A stretch of DNA of 64,000 nucleotides from Corynebacterium propinquum DSM 44285 (GTDB lineage Bacteria > Actinomycetota > Actinomycetes > Mycobacteriales > Mycobacteriaceae), in contig NZ_AQXC01000006.1 in the NCBI RefSeq assembly GCF_000375525.1, positions 82,632 to 146,631 on the forward strand, written 5' to 3'. The notes under the pieces are model-generated. The model saw only the letters and a list, made by a program, of their open reading frames with translations. It was not told where the DNA came from and did not search any database. Position numbers and translations under genes: made by a program. Within the stretch, counting starts at the first letter, position 1; each line of letters starts with the position of its first letter. Below, in pieces: positions 43,565 to 52,681 of this stretch.

Positions 43565-44026
43565 ATGAAAACCACCTCGATTCCCTGGTTGGTCGCCACC
43601 GGGCTATTTGCCGCAGCCTGTACCGCTATTGTTGCCTGGCAGCTCTACGGCCGCATGCCGACGGTGCCCGTGTTGGTGTCGGTGGCGCTCTGGGCGATGG
43701 CGCTCGTGTGCGTCGTGCTGGGGCGTCGCGTGGCGAATTCCCGTGATGATCACGGGATCGGCATGGACCGCAGCCAGCTCGACCCCTTGACGGCCGCGCG
43801 CTACCTGGTATTTGGCCAGGCTGCAGCGTGGACGGGGGCAATTCTAGGTGGCGGGTATGCCGGAATTGCTAGCTACGTGATCCCGAAAGCCAGTGAATTA
43901 GTTGCCGCGCGTGAAGACCTACCAGCGGTGGTGGCTGCCGCCGTGGGCGGGGTGGCGTTGGCTGCGGCAGGTGTCTATCTAGAACGGGCGTGCCAAAACC
44001 CAATGCCACCGGAAGCGAGTTTTTAG
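43565..44026 (+). CDS. DUF3180 membrane protein
   Basis: A 153-residue protein with four hydrophobic helices (WLVATGLFAAACTAIVAWQL, VLVSVALWAMALVCVVLGRR, YLVFGQAAAWTGAILGGGYA, VVAAAVGGVALAAAGVYLER). DUF3180 proteins are found directly after folK across actinobacteria, as in the mycobacterial Rv3605c position. No function is known. ATG 43565 begins 7 bp after folK and avoids overlap with it. Confidence 0.88.
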   Translation: MKTTSIPWLVATGLFAAACTAIVAWQLYGRMPTVPVLVSVALWAMALVCVVLGRRVANSRDDHGIGMDRSQLDPLTAARYLVFGQAAAWTGAILGGGYAGIASYVIPKASELVAAREDLPAVVAAAVGGVALAAAGVYLERACQNPMPPEASF

Positions 44027-44040
44027 CTAAAGTGATGCCC

Positions 44041-45327
44041 ATGGAGCAGGAGAAGACTTCGCACACCGACTATCGCGGCCGGGATGCCAGTGCCCAGGAG
44101 GTTAGTGGCCAGGGCGTTAGTGACCAGGGCGTGAGCGGCTGGGATCGTCGTGGTCAGCAGTCCAGCAACCAGGTTGACCGCGGGCAAGTTGGTGTGATCG
44201 TGCTGATCGTGCTGGCAGTCGTCGCAACGGTGGTGATGCTGCTGTCGAACTCGGAGGTCGCGCTGCGCCTGGCGTTGTTGGCGTCGTTGTGGTCGGCAGT
44301 CATCGGGTTTTTCCTGGTTACCCGCTATCGTCGGCAAGCGCAGAGTGCTGAGCAGCGGGTGGCAGATCACGAGCGTTTCGTCCGCCAGCAGCAGGAATCC
44401 GCTGCGGCTCAGGCTGCAGGTCAAGGAGTTTCGGCGCCACAATCGCTTGCCGACGCGGGCGGCAATGGCATTGATCCTGAGCGTTTTGAACAAATGTGGG
44501 AGTCGATTCGCGCGGAGCTGTCGGTGATCCGCACGCACCTAGAGGAATTGCAGGATCGCGAATTCGGTTACGAGCCTGCCGCGCTGCAGGCGGAGGCGCG
44601 GCGGATCCGTGAGTTGGAGCAGCACGCCGATCACGCTGGTTTTTCTGCTGGATACGGTGCCAGTTCTGGTGCCCCGAGCCGGGATGCGATTGCGGGCAAG
44701 CTGGGCAGTCAGCCGAGCCAGCCGCAGCCGAACCCGTTGTCTGCGTTGATCAGTGAGCGCGAACAAGAACAGCAACAGCGCGAGACTGACAAGCCGAAGC
44801 AGTCGCAGACTACGACGCGGAAAACCGTGAAACCAGCTGCCGCTAAGCCCACCACCGCGAAACCTGCTAGTCGGGAATCAGCTACCGAGACAGCACAGTC
44901 TGCAAAATCTGGCGCCACCAAATCCGATTCCGCCAAGCAGAATCAGGCACGGAAGTCCGGGGCGGGGCAGGTCGCAGACCGGGATACCGGCCGTAGCACG
45001 GACCCTGTTTTCGACACTTCCCGCTTCCATGCAGTGCGTTGGGATTCGGCTGGTCAGAACAGCACCACAGGGAAGTCCAGCACTGCAGGGCAGAGCAATA
45101 CCTCCGGGCAATACAGCTCCGTCGAACGCGACAGCTCCGCCGGGCACACGAGCAGCGAGAAAACGAAACACAGCGAATCGGCTGCGGCTAAGACCACGAC
45201 GCAGCAGCCCCAACCAGCTGCTGGTGCACACCAGGATGATGCCGAAGCGCGCCCGCACCGTCGTCGTCGCGATGAAAACACCGAAGGTATCTCCGTCGCC
45301 GAGCTGCTGAAACGCACCCAGAAATAA
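44041..45327 (+). CDS. DUF6779-like membrane protein with disordered tail
   Basis: A 428-residue protein. After a hydrophilic Gly/Gln/Asp-rich N-terminus come two helices (VGVIVLIVLAVVATVVMLLS and LRLALLASLWSAVIGFFLVT). A coiled-coil-like region follows (AEQRVADHERFVRQQQE; FEQMWESIRAELSVIRTHLE), then about 220 residues rich in Ser, Thr, Lys, Gln and Ala. The C-terminus is more ordered (RRRRDENTEGISVAELLKR). It corresponds in position and topology to mycobacterial Rv3604c, of unknown, probably envelope-linked role. The start may be ATG 44035 or 44041. Two exact copies of the dispersed 11-mer in opposite orientation lie within it, 106 bp apart. Confidence 0.75.
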   Translation: MEQEKTSHTDYRGRDASAQEVSGQGVSDQGVSGWDRRGQQSSNQVDRGQVGVIVLIVLAVVATVVMLLSNSEVALRLALLASLWSAVIGFFLVTRYRRQAQSAEQRVADHERFVRQQQESAAAQAAGQGVSAPQSLADAGGNGIDPERFEQMWESIRAELSVIRTHLEELQDREFGYEPAALQAEARRIRELEQHADHAGFSAGYGASSGAPSRDAIAGKLGSQPSQPQPNPLSALISEREQEQQQRETDKPKQSQTTTRKTVKPAAAKPTTAKPASRESATETAQSAKSGATKSDSAKQNQARKSGAGQVADRDTGRSTDPVFDTSRFHAVRWDSAGQNSTTGKSSTAGQSNTSGQYSSVERDSSAGHTSSEKTKHSESAAAKTTTQQPQPAAGAHQDDAEARPHRRRRDENTEGISVAELLKRTQK

Positions 45328-45428
45328 TAGGCAGTTGCGATAGCGCGCTGACCAGGTACAGCAACCACCTACATCAATCATCAACATCAACTACGTACAC
45401 CTCCTATGCCACGACAGGTAGATCATTC

Positions 45429-46376
45429 ATGAGTTTTGCTTTCGGGCAAGCCACGCTTTTTCACCTCGCGGATATCGCGAGGTTTTCGCGTGTCATGCGC
45501 ACAACCGGTAAATCACTACAGCTGGTGGTGCTAGGCGCTGATATTCACGCTGGCCACCGGGTTTTGCTGCGCACAGCGAAACAGCGCGGCGTTGCCGTGG
45601 TCGCCGTGGAACTTGCCGACGAGGTCGGCGGTCATGCCGTGACACCACAGAATCCGGAACAACATAATCTGGCGCCACAGCATCCGGCACCCCAGAACCC
45701 AGCGCCACAGCAAGCGGTGCACGATAAACCGGCCGAACTGCGCCCGGAGATCATGGAGATTCTCCGCGAGGCAGAAGTCGATGCCGTCGTGCCGTATACC
45801 CGCGCGCCGGGCCATACCGAGAGCCTGTGGCCGCAAGGCCTGCGCACGCAGATCACCCCGCCGGACGGGCTGGAAGATAGCGCGGAACTGGCACAAGCCT
45901 TAACTACGCACCTGAGCTTGCTGCATGCGGTGGCCCCAGAGACCATCATCGCTGGGGAAAAAGATTACGAGTTCCTACTGCGCCTCCAGCAGGCGATCAC
46001 CGACCTGCACTTGGACGTGAAAATACAAGGCGTGCCGACGGTGCGTATGCCGGATGGGCTGGCGATGAGTCTGCGAAATACTGCTATTCCGGAAACCGAC
46101 CGCGAGAAGGCCCTGGCTTTATCAGCCGCGTTGACTGCCGGTGCACATGTGGCCGAGCGGGGCGCGGAAGCCGTGCTCAGCACCGCAGCGGACGTGTTAA
46201 GGGCGGCCGGGGTGCAGCCGGATTATTTGGAGCTACGCGCCCGTGATTTCGGCCCGGCGCCGGAAGAAGGCGACGCCCGTTTATTAGTGGCGGCTACTTT
46301 TGGTGGGGTGCGCCTAGTCGATAACGTGGGCGTGCCCGTCGGGATTGGCTTCCGCAACCTGGACGGAGATAACTAG
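45429..46376 (+). CDS. PanC-like protein, probably degenerate
   Basis: A 315-residue protein. The segment GEKDYEFLLRLQQAITDLHL and VKIQGVPTVRMPDGLAMSLR (about 177-220) is the clear hallmark of pantothenate synthetase. Other catalytic parts are altered. The LHEGH-like nucleotide motif reads IHAGH. The NPxQF segment and the RPGHF-type loop are absent, and a Pro/Gln/His-rich insertion (TPQNPEQHNLAPQHPAPQNP) occupies the middle. MSSRN reads MSLRN. Mycobacteria have panC in this neighbourhood. Here the protein may be inactive or repurposed, with a true panC elsewhere. Confidence 0.72.
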   Translation: MSFAFGQATLFHLADIARFSRVMRTTGKSLQLVVLGADIHAGHRVLLRTAKQRGVAVVAVELADEVGGHAVTPQNPEQHNLAPQHPAPQNPAPQQAVHDKPAELRPEIMEILREAEVDAVVPYTRAPGHTESLWPQGLRTQITPPDGLEDSAELAQALTTHLSLLHAVAPETIIAGEKDYEFLLRLQQAITDLHLDVKIQGVPTVRMPDGLAMSLRNTAIPETDREKALALSAALTAGAHVAERGAEAVLSTAADVLRAAGVQPDYLELRARDFGPAPEEGDARLLVAATFGGVRLVDNVGVPVGIGFRNLDGDN

Positions 46377-46380
46377 CCAA

Positions 46381-47388
46381 CTAGTCGCGTGTCAGGTATG
46401 CGGCGATTTCTGCCAATGCTGCCGGTGTGCCGACCTCCGAATCCAGCAGCGGCACCTCCGTCACGTTCACCTGCGGCAAGCGGCGGTGGAGATCTTCCAG
46501 CGCGGCGTCTTCCAGGCGGCGTCGATTTGCCAAAAACTCGCCCTGATCTGCTGGTGAGCGCCGGTTGACCACCGCACCCCCGACGCTAATACCGGTTTTC
46601 GTCAACTCTGCGTGCAGCTCGGCGGTTTCTAGCACCGGTACTTTTTCTGCCGTAAGCACCAAATAAAACACCGATTGGTTCTGCAGCGCATCCCGCAGCC
46701 GGGCAAACCGCTGCTGACGTTTGTGCAAAATGCTGCGTAACTCCTGGTTGCGGCGGTCCACACCGTCTTCTGCGGTGTGCTTCGGGTCCATCCCGCGGAT
46801 CAGTTCTGAGAAACGCTCGGATTTATCCCGCCGATTCATCAACCCCTGGGTCCAGGCATTCATCAATTCCGGTACGGCTAAAAGCCGCGAGGTATGCCCG
46901 GATGGCGCGGTATCGACAATGATGAAATCGTGGTGCGAATCTTCCACTACCTGCGCGATTGCTTCCACCATCGCGGCCTCGTGCGTGCCTGGCGAGTTAC
47001 GCGCCAAGTCCAAGTGTTTGGTTACCTCGCCGTGCAGTCGCTCCGGCATCATCCGCCGCATGGTGCTTTCGACCTGCGTGATATGCGCCTCGGTGGTTGC
47101 CGCCGGATCTAATTCCAGTAGCTGTAAGTTGGCACTTGCCTTCGCGGCCACCCCCTTCGCACCGACGGTCTGCTCCCACATATGTCCCAGGTTGTGCGCG
47201 GGGTCGGTGGAAACCAGCTGCACGGAATAACCGGTTTCTGCTAGGCCAAGGGCCACGGCGGAGGCGATCGTGGACTTGCCGACGCCGCCTTTGCCGCCGA
47301 AAAACACGATGTGGGGCGTGGTGCTGTCAGCCGGGCTAGCCGGGCCAACACCACCGTCGGCAAGAGCTCTAATCTGATCTAGCAGCAT
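46381..47388 (-). CDS. ArsA/Get3-type P-loop ATPase, cysteine-free
   Basis: A 335-residue SIMIBI-class ATPase. The deviant Walker A is GGKGGVGKSTIASAVALGLA with the extra signature lysine. STDPAHNLGHMWEQ is the switch I region and VDTAPSGHTSRLLAVPELM the switch II region. There is no cysteine, so the arsenite-binding thiols of ArsA and the zinc CxxC of Get3 are both absent, and an arsenite role is unlikely. Only one ATPase half is present. It overlaps the Cys-Cys protein gene by 10 bp and lies downstream of cstA, which points to service of that transporter. Confidence 0.9.
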   Translation of the reverse strand: MLLDQIRALADGGVGPASPADSTTPHIVFFGGKGGVGKSTIASAVALGLAETGYSVQLVSTDPAHNLGHMWEQTVGAKGVAAKASANLQLLELDPAATTEAHITQVESTMRRMMPERLHGEVTKHLDLARNSPGTHEAAMVEAIAQVVEDSHHDFIIVDTAPSGHTSRLLAVPELMNAWTQGLMNRRDKSERFSELIRGMDPKHTAEDGVDRRNQELRSILHKRQQRFARLRDALQNQSVFYLVLTAEKVPVLETAELHAELTKTGISVGGAVVNRRSPADQGEFLANRRRLEDAALEDLHRRLPQVNVTEVPLLDSEVGTPAALAEIAAYLTRD

Positions 47389-47642
47389 TGGATTTCCTCC
47401 AAAGGCGAGCGCAGCATCCCCATGCGCCGGTGCCAGGCATGGAAATCCTCGTAGATGATGGGCAATAACTCCAGCGTATAAAAGCTGGCCGGGTTGGGAA
47501 TGCCCAGGGCTTCCGACATTACCAACAGCTGGAACAGGTCATCTTCTTCCTGTCGTGCGCGCGCAAACGTGGCCCGGTACGGCGCGGAATAGTACTCGTT
47601 GAGCCCGTGGCCGAAGGCTTTCAGCTTGTCGACGATAGACAT
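47379..47642 (-). CDS. Small cory-CC-star protein
   Basis: An 87-residue protein ending in Cys-Cys directly at the stop (PLEEIQCC). It is soluble and helical, with many aromatic residues (NEYYSAPYRATFARA, FYTLELLPIIYEDFHAWHRR). It matches what is called the cory-CC-star family in databases as I recall it, known only by this ending and by location. It is 20 bp downstream of cstA and overlaps the ATPase gene. The position and Cys-Cys tail parallel YbdD/YjiX, the small companions of CstA and BtsT in enterobacteria, though no similarity is visible otherwise. Confidence 0.85.
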   Translation of the reverse strand: MSIVDKLKAFGHGLNEYYSAPYRATFARARQEEDDLFQLLVMSEALGIPNPASFYTLELLPIIYEDFHAWHRRMGMLRSPLEEIQCC

Positions 47643-47662
47643 GACGCGTGCTCTCGCCCCGG

Positions 47663-49384
47663 CTATTTCCCGTGTTTAATGGCTTGTGCCTGCGGCAGTG
47701 GGGCGTCGGTGTCGTCGTCGGTCCAGACCACCTTGGGTGTGTTGTGCGCGCGTCGGTAAGCAGCGGTGGCTTCGATAACCACCCAGACTGCACAGACCAG
47801 GATGACCGCGTCGATGACCACCAGCAGCCAGTTGCCATCGGAGATGAACGTGCCCAGCTGGGAAACCGCGGCCCACAGCGAGGCAACCATGACGAAGATG
47901 CCGGGGATGATCACCATCCAGGATGGGCGGCGTAGGTGTGCCAGGATGATCGCGATGATCGACAGCGATAGGGCTGCCATGATCTGGTTCGTGGTACCGA
48001 ACAGCGGCCACAGCGTCATGCCGCCGGAACCGTCGGCACCCGCGGAAAAGGTTAGGACCAGCGCAATTCCTACCGCGATGATGGTCGAGGAGAATGCCCG
48101 TAAGCGCACACCGGCAACCTCGGCGATTTCCTGTACCACCATGCGTTGCAGACGAACACCGGTGTCCATGGTGGTAGCGGCGAACAGTACGGCCATCGTC
48201 GCCAAGATTGTGGTGGAGATACCAGCGGGGATGCCCAGGCCAGCGTTGACGATGTTGCTGCCGCCCTCGACGAAGGCATTGATGCCGCCTTCGTTGAATG
48301 CGCTATAGATTTCTTCCCACTCGGCTAAGGATTGGAAACCTGCAGATACCGCGATGATGGTGCCGAGTGCTAGCAGGCCTTCGCCGACGGCGCCGAAGTA
48401 GCCGACGAAGCGGGAGTCGGTTTCTTTTTCCAGCTGCTTCGACGAGGTACCGGATGAGACCATGCCGTGGAAACCGGAAATCGCGCCGCAGGCGATGGTG
48501 ACAAACAGCAGTGGCCACATTGACGGGGTGTCATCGGGCACGTTGCTGTTTAGCGTTGGGGCGACGACGGTGGGTGCGGAAAGCAGCATGGAGCCGTAGA
48601 GAATACCCAGCGCGATGAACAGCTGTAGCCCGTTGATGTAGTCGCGTGGCTGCAGCAATACCCATACCGGCAACAGTGAGGCGATGGCGGCGTAGATAAA
48701 CAGCAGGATGATCCACACACCGTTGGCGGGGATGCCCCAGACTGTGTCCGGCAGTGCGATGGGGAAGCGGTCGCCGATCAATACCAGCGTGTACAGGGCA
48801 ATCACGCCGACGATGGAGACGATCGGCAGATTCCATTGCAAGCGGTAGACGGCCTGGCCGATGAGCAGCGCAACGACGATGGCACCCCAGGTGGGGATTA
48901 CTGCCGACGGGTTGGCGATGAGCAGGTTCGAAATGACGACGGCGAATGCGGCCACGACCATCAGTAGCAGCAAGAAGATGACCACCAGGAACAGGTTGCG
49001 GCCGCGTTTGCCGATGTAGCGGCCGGAGAGAGTACCGATGGATTGGCCGCGGTGGCGTTGTGAGGCCCACAAAATGCCCATGTCGTGCATCCCGGCGATG
49101 AAGATGGTGCCAAGGGTGACCCACAGGAAAGCCGGTAGCCAACCCCAGATGATCGCAACGGCGGGGCCGACGATGGGGGCTGCACCTGCGACGGAGGTGA
49201 AGTGGTGGCCCCAGAGCACGAATTTGTTTGTTGGCACGTAGTCCACGCCGTCGTTCATGGCGTGTGCTGGGGTGGTGTACCGCTCGGAGAGTTGGAAGAT
49301 ACTTTTACCGAGGAATTTCGAGTAGATGAGGTATCCACCGATGATCATCGCGATCCCGATGACTGCTAAATACAGTGAGTTCAC
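47663..49384 (-). CDS. cstA: Carbon starvation protein CstA, transporter
   Basis: A 573-residue membrane protein of the CstA/BtsT family, which imports peptides or pyruvate. About 14-16 hydrophobic segments are seen. Family regions include DGVDYVPTNKFVLWGHHFTS, VAGAAPIVGPAVAIIWGWLP, GTIFIAGMHDMGILWASQRH and GFHGMVSSGTSSKQ. Its C-terminus is hydrophilic and ends KHGK. It is the first gene of a three-gene unit. A palindrome TGTGAC-GT-GTCACA lies about 70 bp upstream of its start. Confidence 0.95.
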   Translation of the reverse strand: MNSLYLAVIGIAMIIGGYLIYSKFLGKSIFQLSERYTTPAHAMNDGVDYVPTNKFVLWGHHFTSVAGAAPIVGPAVAIIWGWLPAFLWVTLGTIFIAGMHDMGILWASQRHRGQSIGTLSGRYIGKRGRNLFLVVIFLLLLMVVAAFAVVISNLLIANPSAVIPTWGAIVVALLIGQAVYRLQWNLPIVSIVGVIALYTLVLIGDRFPIALPDTVWGIPANGVWIILLFIYAAIASLLPVWVLLQPRDYINGLQLFIALGILYGSMLLSAPTVVAPTLNSNVPDDTPSMWPLLFVTIACGAISGFHGMVSSGTSSKQLEKETDSRFVGYFGAVGEGLLALGTIIAVSAGFQSLAEWEEIYSAFNEGGINAFVEGGSNIVNAGLGIPAGISTTILATMAVLFAATTMDTGVRLQRMVVQEIAEVAGVRLRAFSSTIIAVGIALVLTFSAGADGSGGMTLWPLFGTTNQIMAALSLSIIAIILAHLRRPSWMVIIPGIFVMVASLWAAVSQLGTFISDGNWLLVVIDAVILVCAVWVVIEATAAYRRAHNTPKVVWTDDDTDAPLPQAQAIKHGK

Positions 49385-49453
49385 CGCTTAAGCCTCCTGC
49401 TTGGCTACAAGGTCCTGCGTGTCTGTTCCGAGTATCACGGTGAGTGAGTTCGG

Positions 49454-49467
49454 TGTGACGTGTCACA
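49454..49467. promoter_or_regulatory. Operator-like palindrome upstream of cstA
   Basis: TGTGACGTGTCACA, arms TGTGAC and GTCACA with a 2-base centre. It resembles the half-sites of the cAMP-receptor-type regulator GlxR (TGTGA and TCACA), but those are normally 6 bases apart and here only 4. It lies in the 213-bp divergent region of cstA and lysS. Confidence 0.4.
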
Positions 49468-49584
49468 AATATTGTTGCACGTGGGGCGAAAAATTCCGCT
49501 ATTGGGCTGCTAGATGCCTGGCAGTGCCTGAATAAATGCCGGGATTCAGGATGGGCGTGCTTATCGTTTGTTGTGGTTTTCGAC

Positions 49585-49590
49585 TACCCT
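49585..49590 (+). promoter_or_regulatory. Candidate -10 box of lysS, leaderless
   Basis: TACCCT ends 7 bases before GTG 49598, supporting that GTG as both transcription and translation start. No Shine-Dalgarno-like sequence precedes it. Confidence 0.45.
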
Positions 49591-49597
49591 GGGCCGG

Positions 49598-51208
49598 GTG
49601 AGTCAGCAGAAAAATTCCCCCGATGCCCCTGATAGCCTGCCGGAACAGTTGCGTATCCGGCGGGAAAAGCGCCAGCGTTTGCTTGACCGTGGCGACCAGG
49701 CCTACCCGGTTGAAGTCAAACGCACGATGAGCCTTGCCGAGCTGCGCAAGGCTTATGTCGTGGTGAAGCCAGAAGATACCGATACTGGCGCTGCGCAAGC
49801 CGAGCCGGAGCAGTTGGTGACCCGCGAGAATGGCGTGACCTATATCCAGCCAGGCGGCGATTCCGGCGATGAGGTGGCCATCGCGGGGCGTTTGCTGTTT
49901 AAACGCGATACCGGCAAGTTGTGTTTCGCCACTCTGCAAGATGGTGATGGCACCCAGGTGCAGGCGATGTTGTCACTTGCGGAAGTCGGTAAGGAAGCGC
50001 TGGATCAGTGGAAAGCCGACGTCGACATGGGCGATTTCGTTGCCGTGCAGGGCAAGGTTATTTCTTCCCGACGCGGCGAGCTGTCCGTATTCGTGAACTC
50101 GTGGCAGATGGCGTCGAAGTCGATCCGTCCGCTGCCGGTGTCGTTTGCGGAAATGGCGGAAGATACTCGCGTGCGGCAGCGTTATAACGATTTGATCGTG
50201 CGTAAAGAAGCCCGCGAGAATGCGATGACCCGCATCAAAGTGATCCGTGCGCTGCGCAATTACTTGGAAGGCGAAGATTTCGTCGAGATCGAAACCCCAA
50301 TGCTGCAGACCATCCACGGTGGTGCTGCCGCGCGTCCATTCGTCACCCACTCGAATGCGCTGGATCTGGACCTTTACCTGCGTATTGCGCCGGAGCTGTT
50401 TTTGAAGCGCGCCGTTGTCGGTGGCATTGATCACGTTTTTGAAATCAACCGCAACTTCCGCAATGAGGGCATTGACCGCACGCACTCGCCGGAATTCGCG
50501 ATGTTGGAGACCTACCAGGCCTGGGGCGATTACAACACGGGCGCGCGGATGATCCGTGAAGCCGTGCAGTATATCGCCGAGGAAGTGTTTGGTTCGCAGG
50601 TAGTGACGCTTGCCGACGGCACCGAGTATGATTTCTCGGGCGAATGGCCGGAAATCGAGATGTACCCGTCGCTGAATGAGGCGTTGGCCCGCAAATTCCC
50701 GGATCAGCCGGAGGTCACGGTCGATTCCACCGTCGAGGAGCTGCTGGGTATTGCCGATGCCATCGGACTGAAGGTTCCGAAGGATGGTGGCTGGCAGCAC
50801 GGCAAGCTGGTGGAAGAAATCTGGGAGCTGCTGTGTGAAGATCAGCTGGATGGCCCGATCTTTGTCAAGGACTTCCCTGTGGAGACTTCACCGCTGACCC
50901 GCGATCACCGCTCGAAGCCACGAGTGACGGAAAAGTGGGACCTGTACGTGCGCGGGTTCGAGTTGGCAACTGGCTATTCTGAGTTGATTGATCCGGTGAT
51001 CCAGCGTGAGCGTTTCGAGGATCAAGCTCGTTTGGCCGCTGGCGGCGACGACGAAGCCATGGTGCTGGATGAGGAATTCCTGGCTGCCATGGAACAGGGC
51101 ATGCCGCCCACAGCTGGCACTGGCATGGGCATTGACCGCCTGTTGATGGCCCTGACTGGGTTGGGTATTCGCGAAACCGTCTTGTTCCCGATCGTGAAAC
51201 CGGAGTAG
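49598..51208 (+). CDS. lysS: Lysyl-tRNA synthetase, class II
   Basis: Charges tRNA(Lys). The 536-residue protein has an N-terminal OB-fold anticodon domain ([20 protein letters not shown]) and class II motifs: motif 1 region [20 protein letters not shown], motif 2 [20 protein letters not shown] and motif 3 [21 protein letters not shown] short actinobacterial insertion before the OB fold is present. The GTG start is preferred over TTG at 49568 because of the -10 position. Confidence 0.96.
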   Translation: MSQQKNSPDAPDSLPEQLRIRREKRQRLLDRGDQAYPVEVKRTMSLAELRKAYVVVKPEDTDTGAAQAEPEQLVTRENGVTYIQPGGDSGDEVAIAGRLLFKRDTGKLCFATLQDGDGTQVQAMLSLAEVGKEALDQWKADVDMGDFVAVQGKVISSRRGELSVFVNSWQMASKSIRPLPVSFAEMAEDTRVRQRYNDLIVRKEARENAMTRIKVIRALRNYLEGEDFVEIETPMLQTIHGGAAARPFVTHSNALDLDLYLRIAPELFLKRAVVGGIDHVFEINRNFRNEGIDRTHSPEFAMLETYQAWGDYNTGARMIREAVQYIAEEVFGSQVVTLADGTEYDFSGEWPEIEMYPSLNEALARKFPDQPEVTVDSTVEELLGIADAIGLKVPKDGGWQHGKLVEEIWELLCEDQLDGPIFVKDFPVETSPLTRDHRSKPRVTEKWDLYVRGFELATGYSELIDPVIQRERFEDQARLAAGGDDEAMVLDEEFLAAMEQGMPPTAGTGMGIDRLLMALTGLGIRETVLFPIVKPE

Positions 51209-51216
51209 TACCGGAC

Positions 51217-52644
51217 GTGAGCGCACAACCGGAAAAGTTGTCGTCGGACGTCGTTGCCGTGTTGGCTACGCTGGTGGCGGCGGCGACGGTGATGATCTTG
51301 AATGAGACTTCGCTGTCGGTGGCGCTGCCTGCGGTCATGCGGGATTTTGGTATTAACGCGGCCAGTGCGCAATGGTTGATCACGGTGTTCATGCTCACCA
51401 TGGCCGTGGTCATTCCCACCACGGGGTTTTTGATCCAGCGTTTTAGCACCCGGCAGATTTTCTTTTCCTCGGTGGGGCTGTTTATCGTCGGCACCATCAT
51501 GGGGGCGGTGGCACCGGCGTTTGTGGTGTTGCTGTTGGGCCGCATCGTGCAGGCTGCGGGGACTGCGTTGATCGTTCCGCTGCTGATGACGGTGATGTTG
51601 CAGATGGTGCCGCTGGAACGCCGTGGCACCGTGATGGGCTTTATCGGTGTGGTGATTGCGGTGGCCCCAGCGACTGGCCCAACCGTCGGTGGCGTCATCT
51701 TGGAGGCGTTTACCTGGCACGCGATTTTTCTGTGCATGCTGCCGTTGTTGGTCGGTGTGTTGTTATTGGGTGCAAAGCTGCTTTCCAACGTCGGTGAGAA
51801 TTCGACGCAGCCGATTGATCTGATTTCCGTCGTGCTGTCAGTGGTCGCGTTCGGCGGCACGGTCTACTCACTGTCGTCATTAGAAACCGCGCTGGATACC
51901 GGCGATAACGTCGGCATGCTGGTGGGTTTGCTGGTCATCGCGGTTATCGCGTTGGTGGTTTTTGCTCTGCGCCAGGTGCGGCTGGGTAAAAAGGCCCAGG
52001 CTTTGCTGGATTTGCGCCCTTTTAAGATCCGCAATTTCTCCTTGGCGGTGTTGATCGCGCTGTTTTCTTTTTCCGTGTTGATCGGTACCGTGACTATGCT
52101 GCCGCTATTCGTACAAAACGGGTTGGGTGATGGCGCGCGTACCGCCGGATTGATCGTGCTTCCTGGCGGGGTGATCCAAGCGGTGATGTCGCCGATCATC
52201 GGACGTGTGTATGATTCGGTGGGCCCGAAGCCGATCATGATTCCGGGCGCGTTTTTGATGGCCGCTGGTACGTGGCTGTTTACCACCATCGGTACTGAGA
52301 CGCAGGTCTGGCAATTGGTCACCTTCCACGTGATTTTCGCCTTTGGGTTTGGTTTGCTGATGACGCCGATGATGACCACCGCATTGAGCTCACTGACCGG
52401 CGAACTCTACAGCCACGGTTCGGCGATCTTGACGACGCTGCAGCAACTGGCCGCTGCGGCTGGTACCGCATTGCTGATGGTGATTTTGACCCGCGGCACG
52501 GATGCGGGGCTGGCTGCAGGATTGACTGAGGCTGCCGCTACCTCGGATGGTGTGCGCGCGGCCTTTGTGGTGGCTGCGCTGATGGTCACCGTGATCATTC
52601 CCATTACATTTTTTATGCGCCGGCCACAAGCAACTGTTGCGTAA
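51217..52644 (+). CDS. MFS drug exporter, DHA2 family
   Basis: A 475-residue protein with about 14 membrane helices, of the EmrB/QacA drug:H+ antiporter group. Motifs include LNETSLSVALPAVMRDFGIN (helix 1), WLITVFMLTMAVVIPTTGFL, the motif C-like GPTVGGVILEAFTWHAIFLC and the RFSTRQIFF loop. The substrate is unknown. GTG start, 8 bp after lysS, so probably co-transcribed. No regulator gene is adjacent. Confidence 0.9.
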   Translation: MSAQPEKLSSDVVAVLATLVAAATVMILNETSLSVALPAVMRDFGINAASAQWLITVFMLTMAVVIPTTGFLIQRFSTRQIFFSSVGLFIVGTIMGAVAPAFVVLLLGRIVQAAGTALIVPLLMTVMLQMVPLERRGTVMGFIGVVIAVAPATGPTVGGVILEAFTWHAIFLCMLPLLVGVLLLGAKLLSNVGENSTQPIDLISVVLSVVAFGGTVYSLSSLETALDTGDNVGMLVGLLVIAVIALVVFALRQVRLGKKAQALLDLRPFKIRNFSLAVLIALFSFSVLIGTVTMLPLFVQNGLGDGARTAGLIVLPGGVIQAVMSPIIGRVYDSVGPKPIMIPGAFLMAAGTWLFTTIGTETQVWQLVTFHVIFAFGFGLLMTPMMTTALSSLTGELYSHGSAILTTLQQLAAAAGTALLMVILTRGTDAGLAAGLTEAAATSDGVRAAFVVAALMVTVIIPITFFMRRPQATVA

Positions 52645-52669
52645 CGAAGCTCATATCCAGATTCGCGCG

Positions 52670-52675
52670 TAGAGT
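52670..52675 (+). promoter_or_regulatory. Candidate -10 box of gabD, leaderless
   Basis: TAGAGT ends 6 bases before ATG 52682. This supports 52682 over the in-frame GTG at 52676. Confidence 0.4.
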
Positions 52676-52681
52676 GTGAGT

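Noticed and set aside
46381..47388. Arsenite efflux ATPase
   Set aside because: ArsA family fold, but no cysteine for arsenite binding, a single ATPase half, and no arsB or arsR nearby.
49454..49467. True GlxR (cAMP-receptor) site upstream of cstA
   Set aside because: Half-sites match but the spacing is 4 instead of 6 bases, so it is kept only as an operator-like palindrome.
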